Shown one piece after another: positions 8,575 to 16,895 of a stretch of DNA of 64,000 nucleotides (the first letter of the stretch is position 1; each line of letters opens with the position of its first letter). Origin of the DNA: Pseudofrankia nepalensis (GTDB taxonomy: Bacteria > Actinomycetota > Actinomycetes > Frankiales > Frankiaceae). The DNA is taken from assembly GCF_016786305.1 (NCBI RefSeq), contig NZ_JADWYV010000009.1; one strand, written 5' to 3'. A model generated the notes under the pieces. The model saw only the letters and a list, made by a program, of their open reading frames with translations. It searched no databases and was not told the origin of the DNA. The translations under genes and the position numbers were made by a program.

Positions 8575-9189
8575 ACGACCACCGAGCCAACCGGCGGGCG
8601 CAACAATTCACGTCCCGTTCGCTGACGTGCCACCGGCGGGCCTTCGCTGGCCGGCGCTGTCGCACCGAGCTGGTCCGGTAGGGCAGGCGCGGACTGGTTA
8701 CCTGGCCAGAGAGCCCGCGAGGGCGGGATACAAAAGGATCAAGGACGAGGACTGGCCGGCAACGCGGCTTCGACCTGATCCAGGCTCGTAACTGGGTTTG
8801 CGAATACACGGAGGGCTCCGCGGCGCTCGCCCTGCCCTCCGCCAGGGAGATCTTCACTCGGCACGAGCGGGAGTCCGTTCTGTTGAAGATGTGGCCGGCC
8901 CCGGGTGTCCCAGGTGAACTTCTGGCCGATCAGCGCCGACCATGTCGATTTCGATGTCGGCCTTCGAGAGCTGCACGCCGCCCCTGCCGGAGCGACTCCT
9001 CGGCGTCAACCAGCGCCGCGAGTGGATAGGAGCGACCTCGCCGACCGGCGACCGGCGACCGGCCGGGGATCATCCGTCGGCGGCACGCGGGGCGACCTCG
9101 CGAGACGCTCTCGGAGACGCCGGCGAGACGCGCGAGTGGCGCCTGCCCGATAGACACGTAATCGGAACGAAACAGCACGGGGGGTGAGC
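8575..9189. other. Leader region of the eCIS cluster, no gene seen
   Basis: About 615 bp without a convincing gene on either strand. It must hold the promoter for the long injection-system operon starting at 9190, but no clear -35/-10 pair stands out. A purine-rich ribosome site (GGGGGG at 9179-9184) ends the region. Confidence 0.45.
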
Positions 9190-9783
9190 ATGTTCCACGA
9201 CCTGGACGCGAGCCTCGCCACGCTCGTGAGCGCGGAGCTGTCGCTGTCGGGCGTGGACATCAGTTTCGACGGTCCCGACGACCAGTTCCCGCCGGCCGGC
9301 GTCCGGCTGCCCGCGCTGTCGTTCTTCCTCTACGACGTCCGCGAGGACATCGAGCTGCGCACGGCCGAATGGGAGGAGGAACGCGACGCCGCGGGCAGGG
9401 TCGCCCGACGGAAGCGGCCACCCAGACGGGTCGCCTGCTCGTACCTCATCACCGCGTGGCCCAGTGAGAGCACGCCGAAGCCCGCCGAGGACGAGCACCG
9501 GCTGCTCGGCGAGGTGCTCAAGGTGCTGCTGCGGCACCCCAAGGTCCCGGCCGAGCACCTGCGCGGCGAGCTCGCCGGGCAGGAACCGCCGGTGCCGACC
9601 CGGATCATCGCCGAGAACCGGCTCCAGAGCCTCGGTGAGTTCTGGCAGGCGATGGGCGGCAAACCCAAGGCCGCCCTGCACTACTGCGTCACCGTGAGCT
9701 TCGACGTGTTCGCCCCGGTCGAGGCCGCCACCGCCGTCAGTCGGGCCGGTGTCGTCCTCGCGCACCACTCCTCCGCGACCTGA
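9190..9783 (+). CDS. eCIS tail terminator/cap protein, DUF4255 (Pvc16/Afp16-like)
   Basis: 197 residues in the DUF4255 (Pvc16 N-terminal) family, which caps the distal end of the sheath-tube in eCIS particles. Diagnostic features are the early DLDASLATLVSAEL helix, the PALSFFLYDVREDIELR strand, the YLITAW segment, and the end region LHYCVTVSFDVF. The ATG at 9190 has a GGGGGG ribosome site 5 nt upstream; GTG 9184 is also possible. It is the first gene of the particle operon and precedes the sheath genes by 26 nt, the usual order in actinobacterial eCIS clusters. Confidence 0.85.
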   Translation: MFHDLDASLATLVSAELSLSGVDISFDGPDDQFPPAGVRLPALSFFLYDVREDIELRTAEWEEERDAAGRVARRKRPPRRVACSYLITAWPSESTPKPAEDEHRLLGEVLKVLLRHPKVPAEHLRGELAGQEPPVPTRIIAENRLQSLGEFWQAMGGKPKAALHYCVTVSFDVFAPVEAATAVSRAGVVLAHHSSAT

Positions 9784-9809
9784 GTACCCGAACAGGAGGA
9801 CGACGAGGG

Positions 9810-11021
9810 ATGCCCCAGTACCTCACGCCCGGCGTGTACGTCGAGGAGGTGCCGTCCGCGGTCAAGCCGATCGCCGGTGTCGGCACGAGCACCGCCGGCT
9901 TCATCGGCGCGGTCGCCGACGACGTCACCATGCCCCTGCGTCCCGGCCGCACCGGCACCAGGCCGCCCGCGGCCGACGCCGGCGACTCGGCGCCGGTCCG
10001 CGAGCCCGACGACTTCTACCCCGTCGCCGCCGCCGGCACCGCCGTGCTCGTCGACAGCTGGGACGCGTTCCGCGCGAACTTCGGCGACGTCCAGCCCGGC
10101 AACGCCGTGCTCGCCAACGCGGTCTACGGCTTCTTCAACAACGGCGGCTCCCGCGCGCTGGTCACCCGCGTCGCCTCCGGCACCGACCGCAACCTCATCG
10201 CCGCGCTCGAGTCGTTCACGGTCCTCGACGAGATCGCGATCGTCGCGATCCCCGGCGCGGTGAGCGACGCCGTGCAGACCGCGATCATCGACCACTGCGA
10301 GCATGAGTACGCGCAGGACCGCTTCGCCGTGCTCGACGGCCGCCGGGCCACGTCGCTCACCAAGGCCGCCATCGCCGGCAACGTGCGCGACAGCAGCTAC
10401 GCCGCCGTCTACTACCCGTGGATCCAGATCGGTGTCGATGACGGCGGCGCGCCGGTCTACCAGCCGCCGAGCGGCCACGTCGCCGGCGTCTACGCCCGCG
10501 TCGACGCCGAGCGTGGCGTCCACAAGGCGCCCGCCAACGAGGTCATCCGCGGCGCGCTCGGCGTCGAGACGACGGTCGGCAGGGCCGGGCAGGCGGGCCT
10601 GAACCCCGGCGGTGTCAACGTGATCCGCCCGTTCGGCGCCAACGTCACGATCTGGGGTGCGCGCACGACCGCGGCCGCCGGCGCACCCGAGTGGAAGTAC
10701 ATCGGCTCGCGCCGCCTGTTCAACTTCATCCGCGAGTCCATCGACGAGGGCCTGCAGTGGGCCGTCTTCGAACCGAACTCGGCCGAACTGTGGTCGAAGG
10801 TCCGCCGCAACGTCACCGCGTTCCTCACCACGGTGTGGGCCGGCGGCGCGCTGCTCGGCGCGACCCCGGAGCAGGCCTTCTACGTACGGTGCGACGAGAC
10901 GACGAACCCGCCCGAGGTGCGGGACCTCGGCCAGCTCGTCGCCGAGGTCGGCATCGCGCTGGTGAACCCCGCAGAGTTCGTCGTCTTCCGGATCAGCCAG
11001 TGGGCCGGCCCCGCGGCCTGA
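9810..11021 (+). CDS. Contractile tail sheath protein 1
   Basis: 403 residues. The hallmark N-terminus YLTPGVYVEEVPS is present, and the conserved C-terminal sheath domain is seen in YVRCDETTNPPEVRDLGQ and VNPAEFVVFRISQ. In the particle this protein forms the outer contractile cylinder around the tube and powers injection. An AGGAGG site lies upstream of the ATG. The stop overlaps the start of the second sheath gene by one base. Two sheath paralogues are usual in eCIS; this one has the more canonical N-terminus and is probably the major sheath. Confidence 0.95.
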   Translation: MPQYLTPGVYVEEVPSAVKPIAGVGTSTAGFIGAVADDVTMPLRPGRTGTRPPAADAGDSAPVREPDDFYPVAAAGTAVLVDSWDAFRANFGDVQPGNAVLANAVYGFFNNGGSRALVTRVASGTDRNLIAALESFTVLDEIAIVAIPGAVSDAVQTAIIDHCEHEYAQDRFAVLDGRRATSLTKAAIAGNVRDSSYAAVYYPWIQIGVDDGGAPVYQPPSGHVAGVYARVDAERGVHKAPANEVIRGALGVETTVGRAGQAGLNPGGVNVIRPFGANVTIWGARTTAAAGAPEWKYIGSRRLFNFIRESIDEGLQWAVFEPNSAELWSKVRRNVTAFLTTVWAGGALLGATPEQAFYVRCDETTNPPEVRDLGQLVAEVGIALVNPAEFVVFRISQWAGPAA

Positions 11022-12157
11022 TGCCGGGGCTCCGGCGGGAGGACGTCCGACCGCCGGAGCACCGGAGCTTCGTCACGGGCGTGCCGGTGTTCCTCGGGTT
11101 CGGCAAGGACACGGCGCAGGGCACGGCCGGCGCCGTCGGGCCGGAGCAGCTCGCCACGGCCGGCGACCTCGCCGCCGTCACCCTGCCAGCGGGTGGCGCC
11201 CTCGCCGACGCCGTCCGCGGCTTCTTCGCCAACGGCGGCGCCACGTGCCACGTCGCCTGGACCGACCCGGGCACCGACCCGGTAGGGGCCGTGCGCCGGG
11301 GTCTGGCCGCGTTGGAGGACCTCGACGACGTCGACCTCGTCTGCCTGCCCGACCTCGCCGCCTGGCCACGGGAGGAGGACGTCGCCGCCGCCCAGCGCGC
11401 CGTGCTCGAGCACTGCGCGGCGCGCGGCGACCGCTTCGCGGTGCTCGACGCCGTGCCGGCGGCGGGCCTCGCGCCGGTGCTGCGCCAGCGCGAGCGGCTG
11501 GCCGGGCCGGACGCCGCGTTCGGCGCGCTCTACCACCCGTGGGTGCGGGTGCCCTCGGCCGGCGTCGCGCGGTACGTGCCGCCGTGCGGGCACCTGGCCG
11601 GCACGTACGCGGCCGGCGACCGGGAGAAGGGTGTGCACCGCGCGCCGGCGAACCGCGAGCTCGAGGGGGTGCTCGACGTCGCCGTCGACCTGGCCGACGC
11701 CGAGGTGGGCGCCCTGTACGAGGCGGGCGTGAACCCGGTGCGCGCACTGCCCGGCCGCGGCATCCGTGCCTGGGGCGCCAGGACCGCGAGCGACGACGAG
11801 GCGTGGCGCGACATCACGGTGCGCCGCCTGGTGTCGACGGTCGGGCGCTGGGCCGAGCGGTTCCTCTCGGCCGTGGCGTACGAGCCGAACGACGTGCGGT
11901 TGTGGGTGCGCATCACGCGCGAGCTCACCGCCGCGCTCGAGCTGCTCCACCTTTCCGGCGCCTTCGCCGGGCGCACCGCCGAGGAGTCGTTCTACGTCAG
12001 GTGCGACCACGAGACGAACCCGCCGGAGGTAGTCGCGGCCGGGCTGGTCGTCACCGAGATCGGGGTGGCGCCGGCCGTCCCGGCGGAGTTCATCGTCGTC
12101 CGCGTCGTCCAGGGCGCGGACGAGGCCACGGTCAACGTCATGGTCAACGCGGCCTGA
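11021..12157 (+). CDS. Contractile tail sheath protein 2 (divergent)
   Basis: 378 residues, paralogous to sheath 1: shared FFANGG, LYHPWVRV, KGVHRAPANRE, YVRCDHETNPPEV and PAEFIVVRVVQG. It lacks the TPGVYVEE N-terminus, starting instead RREDVRPPEHRSFVTGVPVF, and has an extended Val/Asn-rich tail. In characterised eCIS a second sheath type contacts the baseplate or the cap; this one's place is inferred. ATG 11021 overlaps the preceding stop (TGATG), so translation is coupled. Confidence 0.92.
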   Translation: MPGLRREDVRPPEHRSFVTGVPVFLGFGKDTAQGTAGAVGPEQLATAGDLAAVTLPAGGALADAVRGFFANGGATCHVAWTDPGTDPVGAVRRGLAALEDLDDVDLVCLPDLAAWPREEDVAAAQRAVLEHCAARGDRFAVLDAVPAAGLAPVLRQRERLAGPDAAFGALYHPWVRVPSAGVARYVPPCGHLAGTYAAGDREKGVHRAPANRELEGVLDVAVDLADAEVGALYEAGVNPVRALPGRGIRAWGARTASDDEAWRDITVRRLVSTVGRWAERFLSAVAYEPNDVRLWVRITRELTAALELLHLSGAFAGRTAEESFYVRCDHETNPPEVVAAGLVVTEIGVAPAVPAEFIVVRVVQGADEATVNVMVNAA

Positions 12158-12190
12158 CCGGGTCGCGAGAGGGAGGGAGGTCCGCCGGAC

Positions 12191-12631
12191 ATGGTGACGC
12201 GCATCGACCCGTACGCGGGGTACAACTTCTCGGTCGAGCTCGACGGGATCACCCGGGCCGGGTTCCGCGAGTGTTCCGGCCTCCAGAACAGCCAGAACGC
12301 CGGCACATACCGCGAGGGCACCGACCGGTACCTGAGCCCGCGGAAGATCCCGGGTCTGGTGACCTACGGTGACATCACCCTGGGCCGCGGCGTCACGAGC
12401 GACAGCAAGCTCTGGGAGTGGCGCCAGAAGGCCGCGCGCGGCGAGGTGGTGCGGCACAACATCTCCATCACCGTGCTCGACGACGTCGGCAACGCAAAGA
12501 TCACCTGGAACCTCTTCGAGGCGTGGCCGACGAGCTGGACCGGCCCTTCCCTGAACGCGACCACCGACGAGTTCGCGATCGAACAGATCACCATCGCCTA
12601 CGAGCGTCTCGAGCTGGACCAGTGGTCGTGA
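12191..12631 (+). CDS. Inner tube protein 1 (gp19/Hcp-like)
   Basis: 146 residues of the gp19-like tail tube family. Typical features are the N-terminal DPYAGYNFSVELDGI, the AGFRECSGL loop, TLGRGVTSDSKLWEWR and the KITWNLFEAWPTSWTGPSLN stretch. It would stack as hexamers to form the inner tube driven into the target. GGGAGG and GGAGG ribosome-site sequence precedes the ATG. The stop overlaps the next start by 4 nt. Confidence 0.95.
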   Translation: MVTRIDPYAGYNFSVELDGITRAGFRECSGLQNSQNAGTYREGTDRYLSPRKIPGLVTYGDITLGRGVTSDSKLWEWRQKAARGEVVRHNISITVLDDVGNAKITWNLFEAWPTSWTGPSLNATTDEFAIEQITIAYERLELDQWS

Positions 12632-13035
12632 CCGACACGCGCCAGCCCGGCGCGGCCCCGCCCGCGCGGGACGCCGGCCCGACGGAGTTCCCGTTCGAGC
12701 TGCCGCGCGGCCTGGTGGGCCCGGACGGCACCGTGCACCGCGAGGGCACGATGCGGCTCGCCACGGCGTACGACGAGATCGAACCGATCAAGGATCCCCG
12801 GGTGCGGGCGAACCCCGGCTACCTCGTCGTCATCCTGCTCGCCCGGGTGATCAACCAGCTGGGGACGCTCGAGCACGTCAACACGAACACGATCGAGCAC
12901 CTCTACGCCGCGGACCTGGCCTACCTGCAGGACCTCTACCAGCGGATCAACCTCACCGGCAGCTCGCGCTTCCAGGTGGCCTGCCCGCACTGCGACGGCG
13001 ACTTCGAAGTGGAGACCTCGGGCCTGGGGGGGTGA
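12628..13035 (+). CDS. eCIS assembly protein with CxxC motif
   Basis: 135 residues starting at GTG 12628, which overlaps the tube stop (GTGA). The N-terminal 25 residues are Pro/Ala-rich. The core has FELPRGLVGPDGTVHREGTM, a helical ILLARVINQLGTLEHV segment, and LYAADLAYLQDLYQRIN, and a C-terminal ACPHC motif (half of a possible metal site). This is the conserved small protein found after the tube in eCIS and related phage tails, usually called a tail assembly protein. It resembles gpE-like assembly chaperones in context only; its role in the particle is not established. Confidence 0.8.
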   Translation: MTDTRQPGAAPPARDAGPTEFPFELPRGLVGPDGTVHREGTMRLATAYDEIEPIKDPRVRANPGYLVVILLARVINQLGTLEHVNTNTIEHLYAADLAYLQDLYQRINLTGSSRFQVACPHCDGDFEVETSGLGG

Positions 13036-13205
13036 CCCGCTACCCCTCGGACCGGCTGCACGAGGAGGTGGCGTACGTGGCATTCCATTTCCACTGGCAG
13101 CGTGACGACATCCTGCGGCTCGAGCACCGCGAGCGACAGCGCTGGGTGGCCGAGATCGCGCGGATCAACCAGCGGATCACCGAACAGACGGGAGGGCGAA
13201 GATGA
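13032..13205 (+). CDS. DUF6760 small eCIS protein (57 aa)
   Basis: A 57-residue gene with 4-nt overlaps at both ends (GTGA with the assembly protein, ATGA with tube 2). The sequence has the signature YPSDRLHEEVAYVAFHFHW, then LRLEHRERQRWV and EIARINQRI, which I recognise as the DUF6760 family found at this position in eCIS clusters. It is basic and helical. Function is unknown; because it always sits between tube genes, a chaperone or baseplate-tube adaptor role is plausible. Confidence 0.85.
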   Translation: MTRYPSDRLHEEVAYVAFHFHWQRDDILRLEHRERQRWVAEIARINQRITEQTGGRR

Positions 13206-13732
13206 TCGGTCTGAGCTGGGCGCCGGCCGTGATCGGCAACTGGGTGCCCGGCGTGCGTCCACTCGACCCCTTCCCCGGGTTCAACTTCGCGGTCGAGATC
13301 GAGGGTCTGATGGTCGGCGGATTCACCAGCGTCGACGGCCTTGGGGGTGAGATCCGCACGACAGAGTACCGGGAGGGCGGAGTCAACGGCTACGTGCACC
13401 GACTCCCCGACTGCGCCACCAGCACCAACCTCGTGCTCAAGCACGGCCTCACGGCCAACAGCTCGCTGTGGAACTGGTACGACAACGCCGCCCGCGGCGT
13501 GATCCAGCGGTGCAACGGCACGATCATGATGCTCGACCGGCGCCAGATCCCGTTGATGTGGTGGAACTTCCGCAACGCCCTGCCGGTGCGCTGGACCGGT
13601 CCCGCGCTCGACGCGAGCAGCGACGGGATCATCTTCGAGTCGATCGAGCTCGCGCACGAGGGCCTCAGCAAGCCCCTCGCCAGCCAGGCGCTTGCCGCCG
13701 CCCACGGCCTCGCGCAGATGGCGCGGGTATGA
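13202..13732 (+). CDS. Inner tube protein 2 (gp19-like, baseplate-proximal type)
   Basis: 176 residues, a second gp19-type protein: PFPGFNFAVEIEGLMVGGF, GGEIRTTEYREGGVNGYVHRLP cut by a loop, LKHGLTANSSLWNWYD, and the WWNFRNALPVRWTGPALDAS stretch. It is longer than tube 1 at both ends. In characterised eCIS the additional tube paralogues initiate the tube on the spike hub, so that is its likely place. A GGAGGGCG site precedes ATG 13202; the stop overlaps the next start. Confidence 0.92.
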   Translation: MIGLSWAPAVIGNWVPGVRPLDPFPGFNFAVEIEGLMVGGFTSVDGLGGEIRTTEYREGGVNGYVHRLPDCATSTNLVLKHGLTANSSLWNWYDNAARGVIQRCNGTIMMLDRRQIPLMWWNFRNALPVRWTGPALDASSDGIIFESIELAHEGLSKPLASQALAAAHGLAQMARV

Positions 13733-14997
13733 CCACGACGAGCCCGGGCATCGACCCACGCCTGCTCGCGCGCCTGTACGCCCGCGAGCGGCAGGCGGGC
13801 CTCCTCGACCGGACGCCCGCCCGTCTCCTCGCGCTGCGCCACGAGCGGATGGTCGGCGGCGTGCCGCTCGCCGCGGTCGTGCTGTCGCGCGGCACACCCG
13901 AACCGGAACGGGTGGCGGGCGAGCTGCCCGTCGTGACGGCGCGCGCATCCGAGCCGCCGACGGTGCCGGGCGGCACCGGCGCACGCGCGCGGACACCCGG
14001 CGGGCGGGACGCGGACGCGACCCGTCTCGCCCCGGCCCTCGCCGCCCCGGCAGCGCCGCCGCGCGTCACCGCCACACCGGCGGCGCGCGCGACACCGTGG
14101 CCGCGGGACCGGGCGGCCCCGCTCGTGCCGGCGCCGGTGGGCCCGCGGAGCGCCGCGGTGCCGTCGACGGGCGGGCCAGTGGTGACGGGCATACCCGCAG
14201 CGGAACACGTCGTCGCGCCGCCTGACCGCGCAGCCCCGCCTGACCACGCAGCCGGTCGGCCCGCGCGGCCGGCTACCGGTGTGCGTCCGGCGGCCCCGGC
14301 CGCGGCCAACCCGCTCGCCCTCGCGGATCCCGCGCCGCGGACCGGCACCGCGCAGCCGGTCGTCCGGCGGCTCGTGCGCGGTGGCCGCCACCCGGCCTCG
14401 ACCCCGGCCGCGGCCCCGGCATGGGGCCCCGTCCCGGAACGCGCGGCGGCGGCCGCGCCGGCCTCCGCCCCCGCGCTCGCCGCGGCCGACGCGCCGACGC
14501 GCCTGCCTGTGGTGGTGCCCACCCCCGTGGCCGCGCCGGCGCCGGAGACGACGCCCGTCGTCCGGCCGCGGCTTTCCCTGGAGGCACGAGGGATGCCGGT
14601 GGTCGCGCCCGTACGGGAGCTCGGCCCGGTGCCCGTCGTCCGGTCGGCACCCGTCGTCCGGTCGGCACCCGTCGGCGCGCCGACACCACCCGTCGGCACC
14701 CTGCCCGTCCTGGCGGCGACACCGTACCCGGCCGCCGCCGCGGCGCACGTCCCGGCTCGACCCGCTGTCACCCTCCCCGTCCCGGCATCGGCACCGCCCC
14801 CGACCACCGCCGCGGCGCACGTCCCGGCACCGGCCCACACGGCACACGCGGCACACACCAGGCGTCCCGCCCGCCCGGGAGCACCCGCGCCGGACGCGGG
14901 CGCGGAGGTCGACCTCGACCGGCTCGCGGACGCCGTCCAGCGGCGCATGGTGCGCCGGTTCGGCATCGAGGCGGAACGGCGAGGGGCGCGGCGATGA
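13729..14997 (+). CDS. Pro/Ala-rich disordered eCIS protein with conserved C-terminal helix
   Basis: 422 residues. A short folded N-terminus (IDPRLLARLYARERQAGLLD) is followed by about 340 residues of Ala/Pro/Val/Thr-rich low-complexity sequence, then a C-terminal amphipathic helix (LDRLADAVQRRMVRRFGIE) ending RRG. This C-terminal signature is usual for the protein encoded between the tube and LysM genes in actinobacterial eCIS. The disordered part contains two tandem 18-bp DNA copies at 14632-14667. No conventional tape-measure gene exists in the cluster, so this protein might set length or act as a flexible linker; that is inference. Its start and stop both overlap neighbours by 4 nt. Confidence 0.8.
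   Translation: MTTTSPGIDPRLLARLYARERQAGLLDRTPARLLALRHERMVGGVPLAAVVLSRGTPEPERVAGELPVVTARASEPPTVPGGTGARARTPGGRDADATRLAPALAAPAAPPRVTATPAARATPWPRDRAAPLVPAPVGPRSAAVPSTGGPVVTGIPAAEHVVAPPDRAAPPDHAAGRPARPATGVRPAAPAAANPLALADPAPRTGTAQPVVRRLVRGGRHPASTPAAAPAWGPVPERAAAAAPASAPALAAADAPTRLPVVVPTPVAAPAPETTPVVRPRLSLEARGMPVVAPVRELGPVPVVRSAPVVRSAPVGAPTPPVGTLPVLAATPYPAAAAAHVPARPAVTLPVPASAPPPTTAAAHVPAPAHTAHAAHTRRPARPGAPAPDAGAEVDLDRLADAVQRRMVRRFGIEAERRGARR
14632..14667 (+). repeat. Two tandem 18-bp repeats in the Pro/Ala-rich gene
   Basis: Two exact adjacent copies of an 18-bp unit (CCCGTCGTCCGGTCGGCA), plus a partial third copy, encoding PVVRSA twice. In-frame units like this allow the disordered region to change length without a frameshift. 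Confidence 0.85.
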
Positions 14998-15821
14998 AGC
15001 TCACCGGCCTCGTCACCGGCGTCCTGCACAGCGACAGCCTCGAGAAGCTGACGATCACGTACAAGAAGGGCGGCGTGAAGAAGGAGAAGATCGAGGCCCT
15101 GTTCAACCCGAGTGAGATCAGCCGGTCGCGCTCGATCCAATGGGAGCCGCCGAAAGGCGGCGTGACCGGCCAGGTGCTGGACAAGCGGCCGCAGAAGTTC
15201 ATCGGCGTCCAGCCGGAGACGCTCTCGATATCGCTGTTGTTCGACACCTACGAGTCGCGCGGCGACGCCGACAACCGCGTCGTGGGAGCGCTGAAGAGCC
15301 TGCGCGACACCGCGAACCCGTTCGCGAGCGGCACCGCGAGCGACGTCACGAAGCTCACCCGCGAGGTCGTCAGGCTCGCGAAGATCGACAGCGAGACGCA
15401 CGAGCCGCCGGTGTGCGAGCTCAGCTGGGGCGAGTACGAACACATCTTCACCGGCGTGCTCGTCCAGCTCGACCAGCATTTCACGATGTTCCTGCCGGAC
15501 GGCACACCGGTGCGCGCGACGCTCGACTGCACGTTCGCCGAGTACCGCACCCGGGCGCGGTCGAAGGCGGAGGAGCCGCACTCGGCCGACGTCGTCAAGT
15601 CGCGGGTGCTGCGGCGCGGCGACACCCTGCACAGCCTCGCGGCCGAGGAGTATGGCGACCCCGGGCTCTGGCGGGAGATCGCGCGCGCCAACCGGATCGC
15701 AAATCCGCTGCGGGTGCGTCCCGGCACGGTGCTGACCATCCCCCGGCTAGAGGCCCAAGGGCGTGCGATCACGGCGCAGCCGCCCGCGCCGGGGCCGCGG
15801 TCCCAGACACGGGTGGGGTAG
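14994..15821 (+). CDS. LysM-domain baseplate hub protein (Afp7/Pvc7, gp53-like)
   Basis: 275 residues. The N-terminal about 195 residues are the conserved eCIS domain (FNPSEISRSRSIQWEP, PETLSISLLFDTYE, VLVQLDQHFTMFLPDGTPVRA cut short here). The C-terminus holds one LysM module at about 205-255 (VLRRGDTLHSLAAEEYGD, then LWREIARANRI and PGTVLTIPRL). In particles this protein clamps the hub to the inner baseplate; LysM here is structural rather than a cell-wall hydrolase. ATG 14994 overlaps the previous stop (ATGA). Confidence 0.92.
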   Translation: MKLTGLVTGVLHSDSLEKLTITYKKGGVKKEKIEALFNPSEISRSRSIQWEPPKGGVTGQVLDKRPQKFIGVQPETLSISLLFDTYESRGDADNRVVGALKSLRDTANPFASGTASDVTKLTREVVRLAKIDSETHEPPVCELSWGEYEHIFTGVLVQLDQHFTMFLPDGTPVRATLDCTFAEYRTRARSKAEEPHSADVVKSRVLRRGDTLHSLAAEEYGDPGLWREIARANRIANPLRVRPGTVLTIPRLEAQGRAITAQPPAPGPRSQTRVG

Positions 15822-15827
15822 GCCCAG

Positions 15828-16895
15828 ATGCCCGGTGCGATGGCCAACGTGGCGCCCCCGACGTGGACCGTCAAGGTCAACGGCAGCGCGCTGCCGCTCG
15901 ATGCCGAGCATGATCTCCTGGGGATCCGCATCGAGCAGGATCTCGACGCGATCGGCATGCTCACGATCCAGCTGATGAACTGGAACTCCGAGACGCTGGG
16001 GCACACCTGGTCGGACTCGCCGCTGCTGGGGGTCGGCGCGAGCGTGGAGGTCCAGCCCGGAGGGAGCGGGGCGGGGGACCCCGCGGCCTTCGTCGGCGAG
16101 ATCATCGGTGTCGAGCCGGTCTGGTCGAGCGGCCGGTCGCCGACCGTGACCGTGCGGGCGTACGACTTCCTGCACCGCCTCAACCGGTCGACGATGACGC
16201 GCACCTTCGTCAACCTCACCGACAGCGACATCGCCTCGAGGGTCGCGCGGGAGGCCGGCCTGCGCGCACAGGTGACGAACACCCGCACGAAGCACACGCA
16301 CGTGCTGCAGTCCAACCAGACGAACCTCGAATTCCTCCGGTCCCGGGCCCGCCGCAACGGCTACGAGGTCTTCGTGCGCGGCAAGGAGCTCCACTTCCGC
16401 GAGCCCGCCCTCGGCCAGCCCGTCGAGCACACCCTGCGCGTGGGTGAGGAGATCGCCGAGTTCGCGGCGTGGCTGAGCGCGGCCGGCCGGGCGGGCACCC
16501 AGACCGTGCGTGCGTGGGACGCGCGGCGCAAGGAGGACATCGTCGGGACCAGGGCGAGCCGCGTCGTCCCGACGATGGGCGCCGACACGACGGGGCTGGG
16601 CCAGGCCGACAAGATCTTCGGAGCGGCGACCGTCACGACCGCCACCGTGCCCGTCCGCAGTCAGGAGGAGGCCGAGAAGCTGGTGGTGGGCCGGCTGAGA
16701 ACGTCCGCGCTGGCCTACGTCGAAGCCGAGGCCGAGGGCCCGGGGCTGGCGACCCTGCGGACCGGCACGACGGTGGGCGTCGAGGGCGCCGGAACGACCT
16801 TCAGCGGCACGTACTACGTCGCGCAGGTCGTGCACACCCTCGCCGAGGGCAACCACTTCCGCACGGCGTACCGGCTGCGCAGGACGGCGGCATGA
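15828..16895 (+). CDS. Spike hub protein (gpD/gp27-like)
   Basis: 355 residues of the phage late control D / gp27-like family: PTWTVKVNGSALP at the start, IRIEQDLDAIGMLTIQLMNW, VRAYDFLHRLNR, SDIASRVAREAGL and the VVHTLAEGNHFRTAYRLRR end. It forms the trimeric hub connecting tube and spike. In some eCIS, hub and spike are one polypeptide; here they are two coupled genes (ATGA overlap). ATG 15840 is an alternative start. Confidence 0.92.
   Translation: MPGAMANVAPPTWTVKVNGSALPLDAEHDLLGIRIEQDLDAIGMLTIQLMNWNSETLGHTWSDSPLLGVGASVEVQPGGSGAGDPAAFVGEIIGVEPVWSSGRSPTVTVRAYDFLHRLNRSTMTRTFVNLTDSDIASRVAREAGLRAQVTNTRTKHTHVLQSNQTNLEFLRSRARRNGYEVFVRGKELHFREPALGQPVEHTLRVGEEIAEFAAWLSAAGRAGTQTVRAWDARRKEDIVGTRASRVVPTMGADTTGLGQADKIFGAATVTTATVPVRSQEEAEKLVVGRLRTSALAYVEAEAEGPGLATLRTGTTVGVEGAGTTFSGTYYVAQVVHTLAEGNHFRTAYRLRRTAA

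Noticed and set aside
9184..9189. GTG start at 9184 for the DUF4255 gene
   Set aside because: The G-run ribosome site ends at 9184, so this GTG has no spacing; ATG 9190 with a 5-nt spacer is better.
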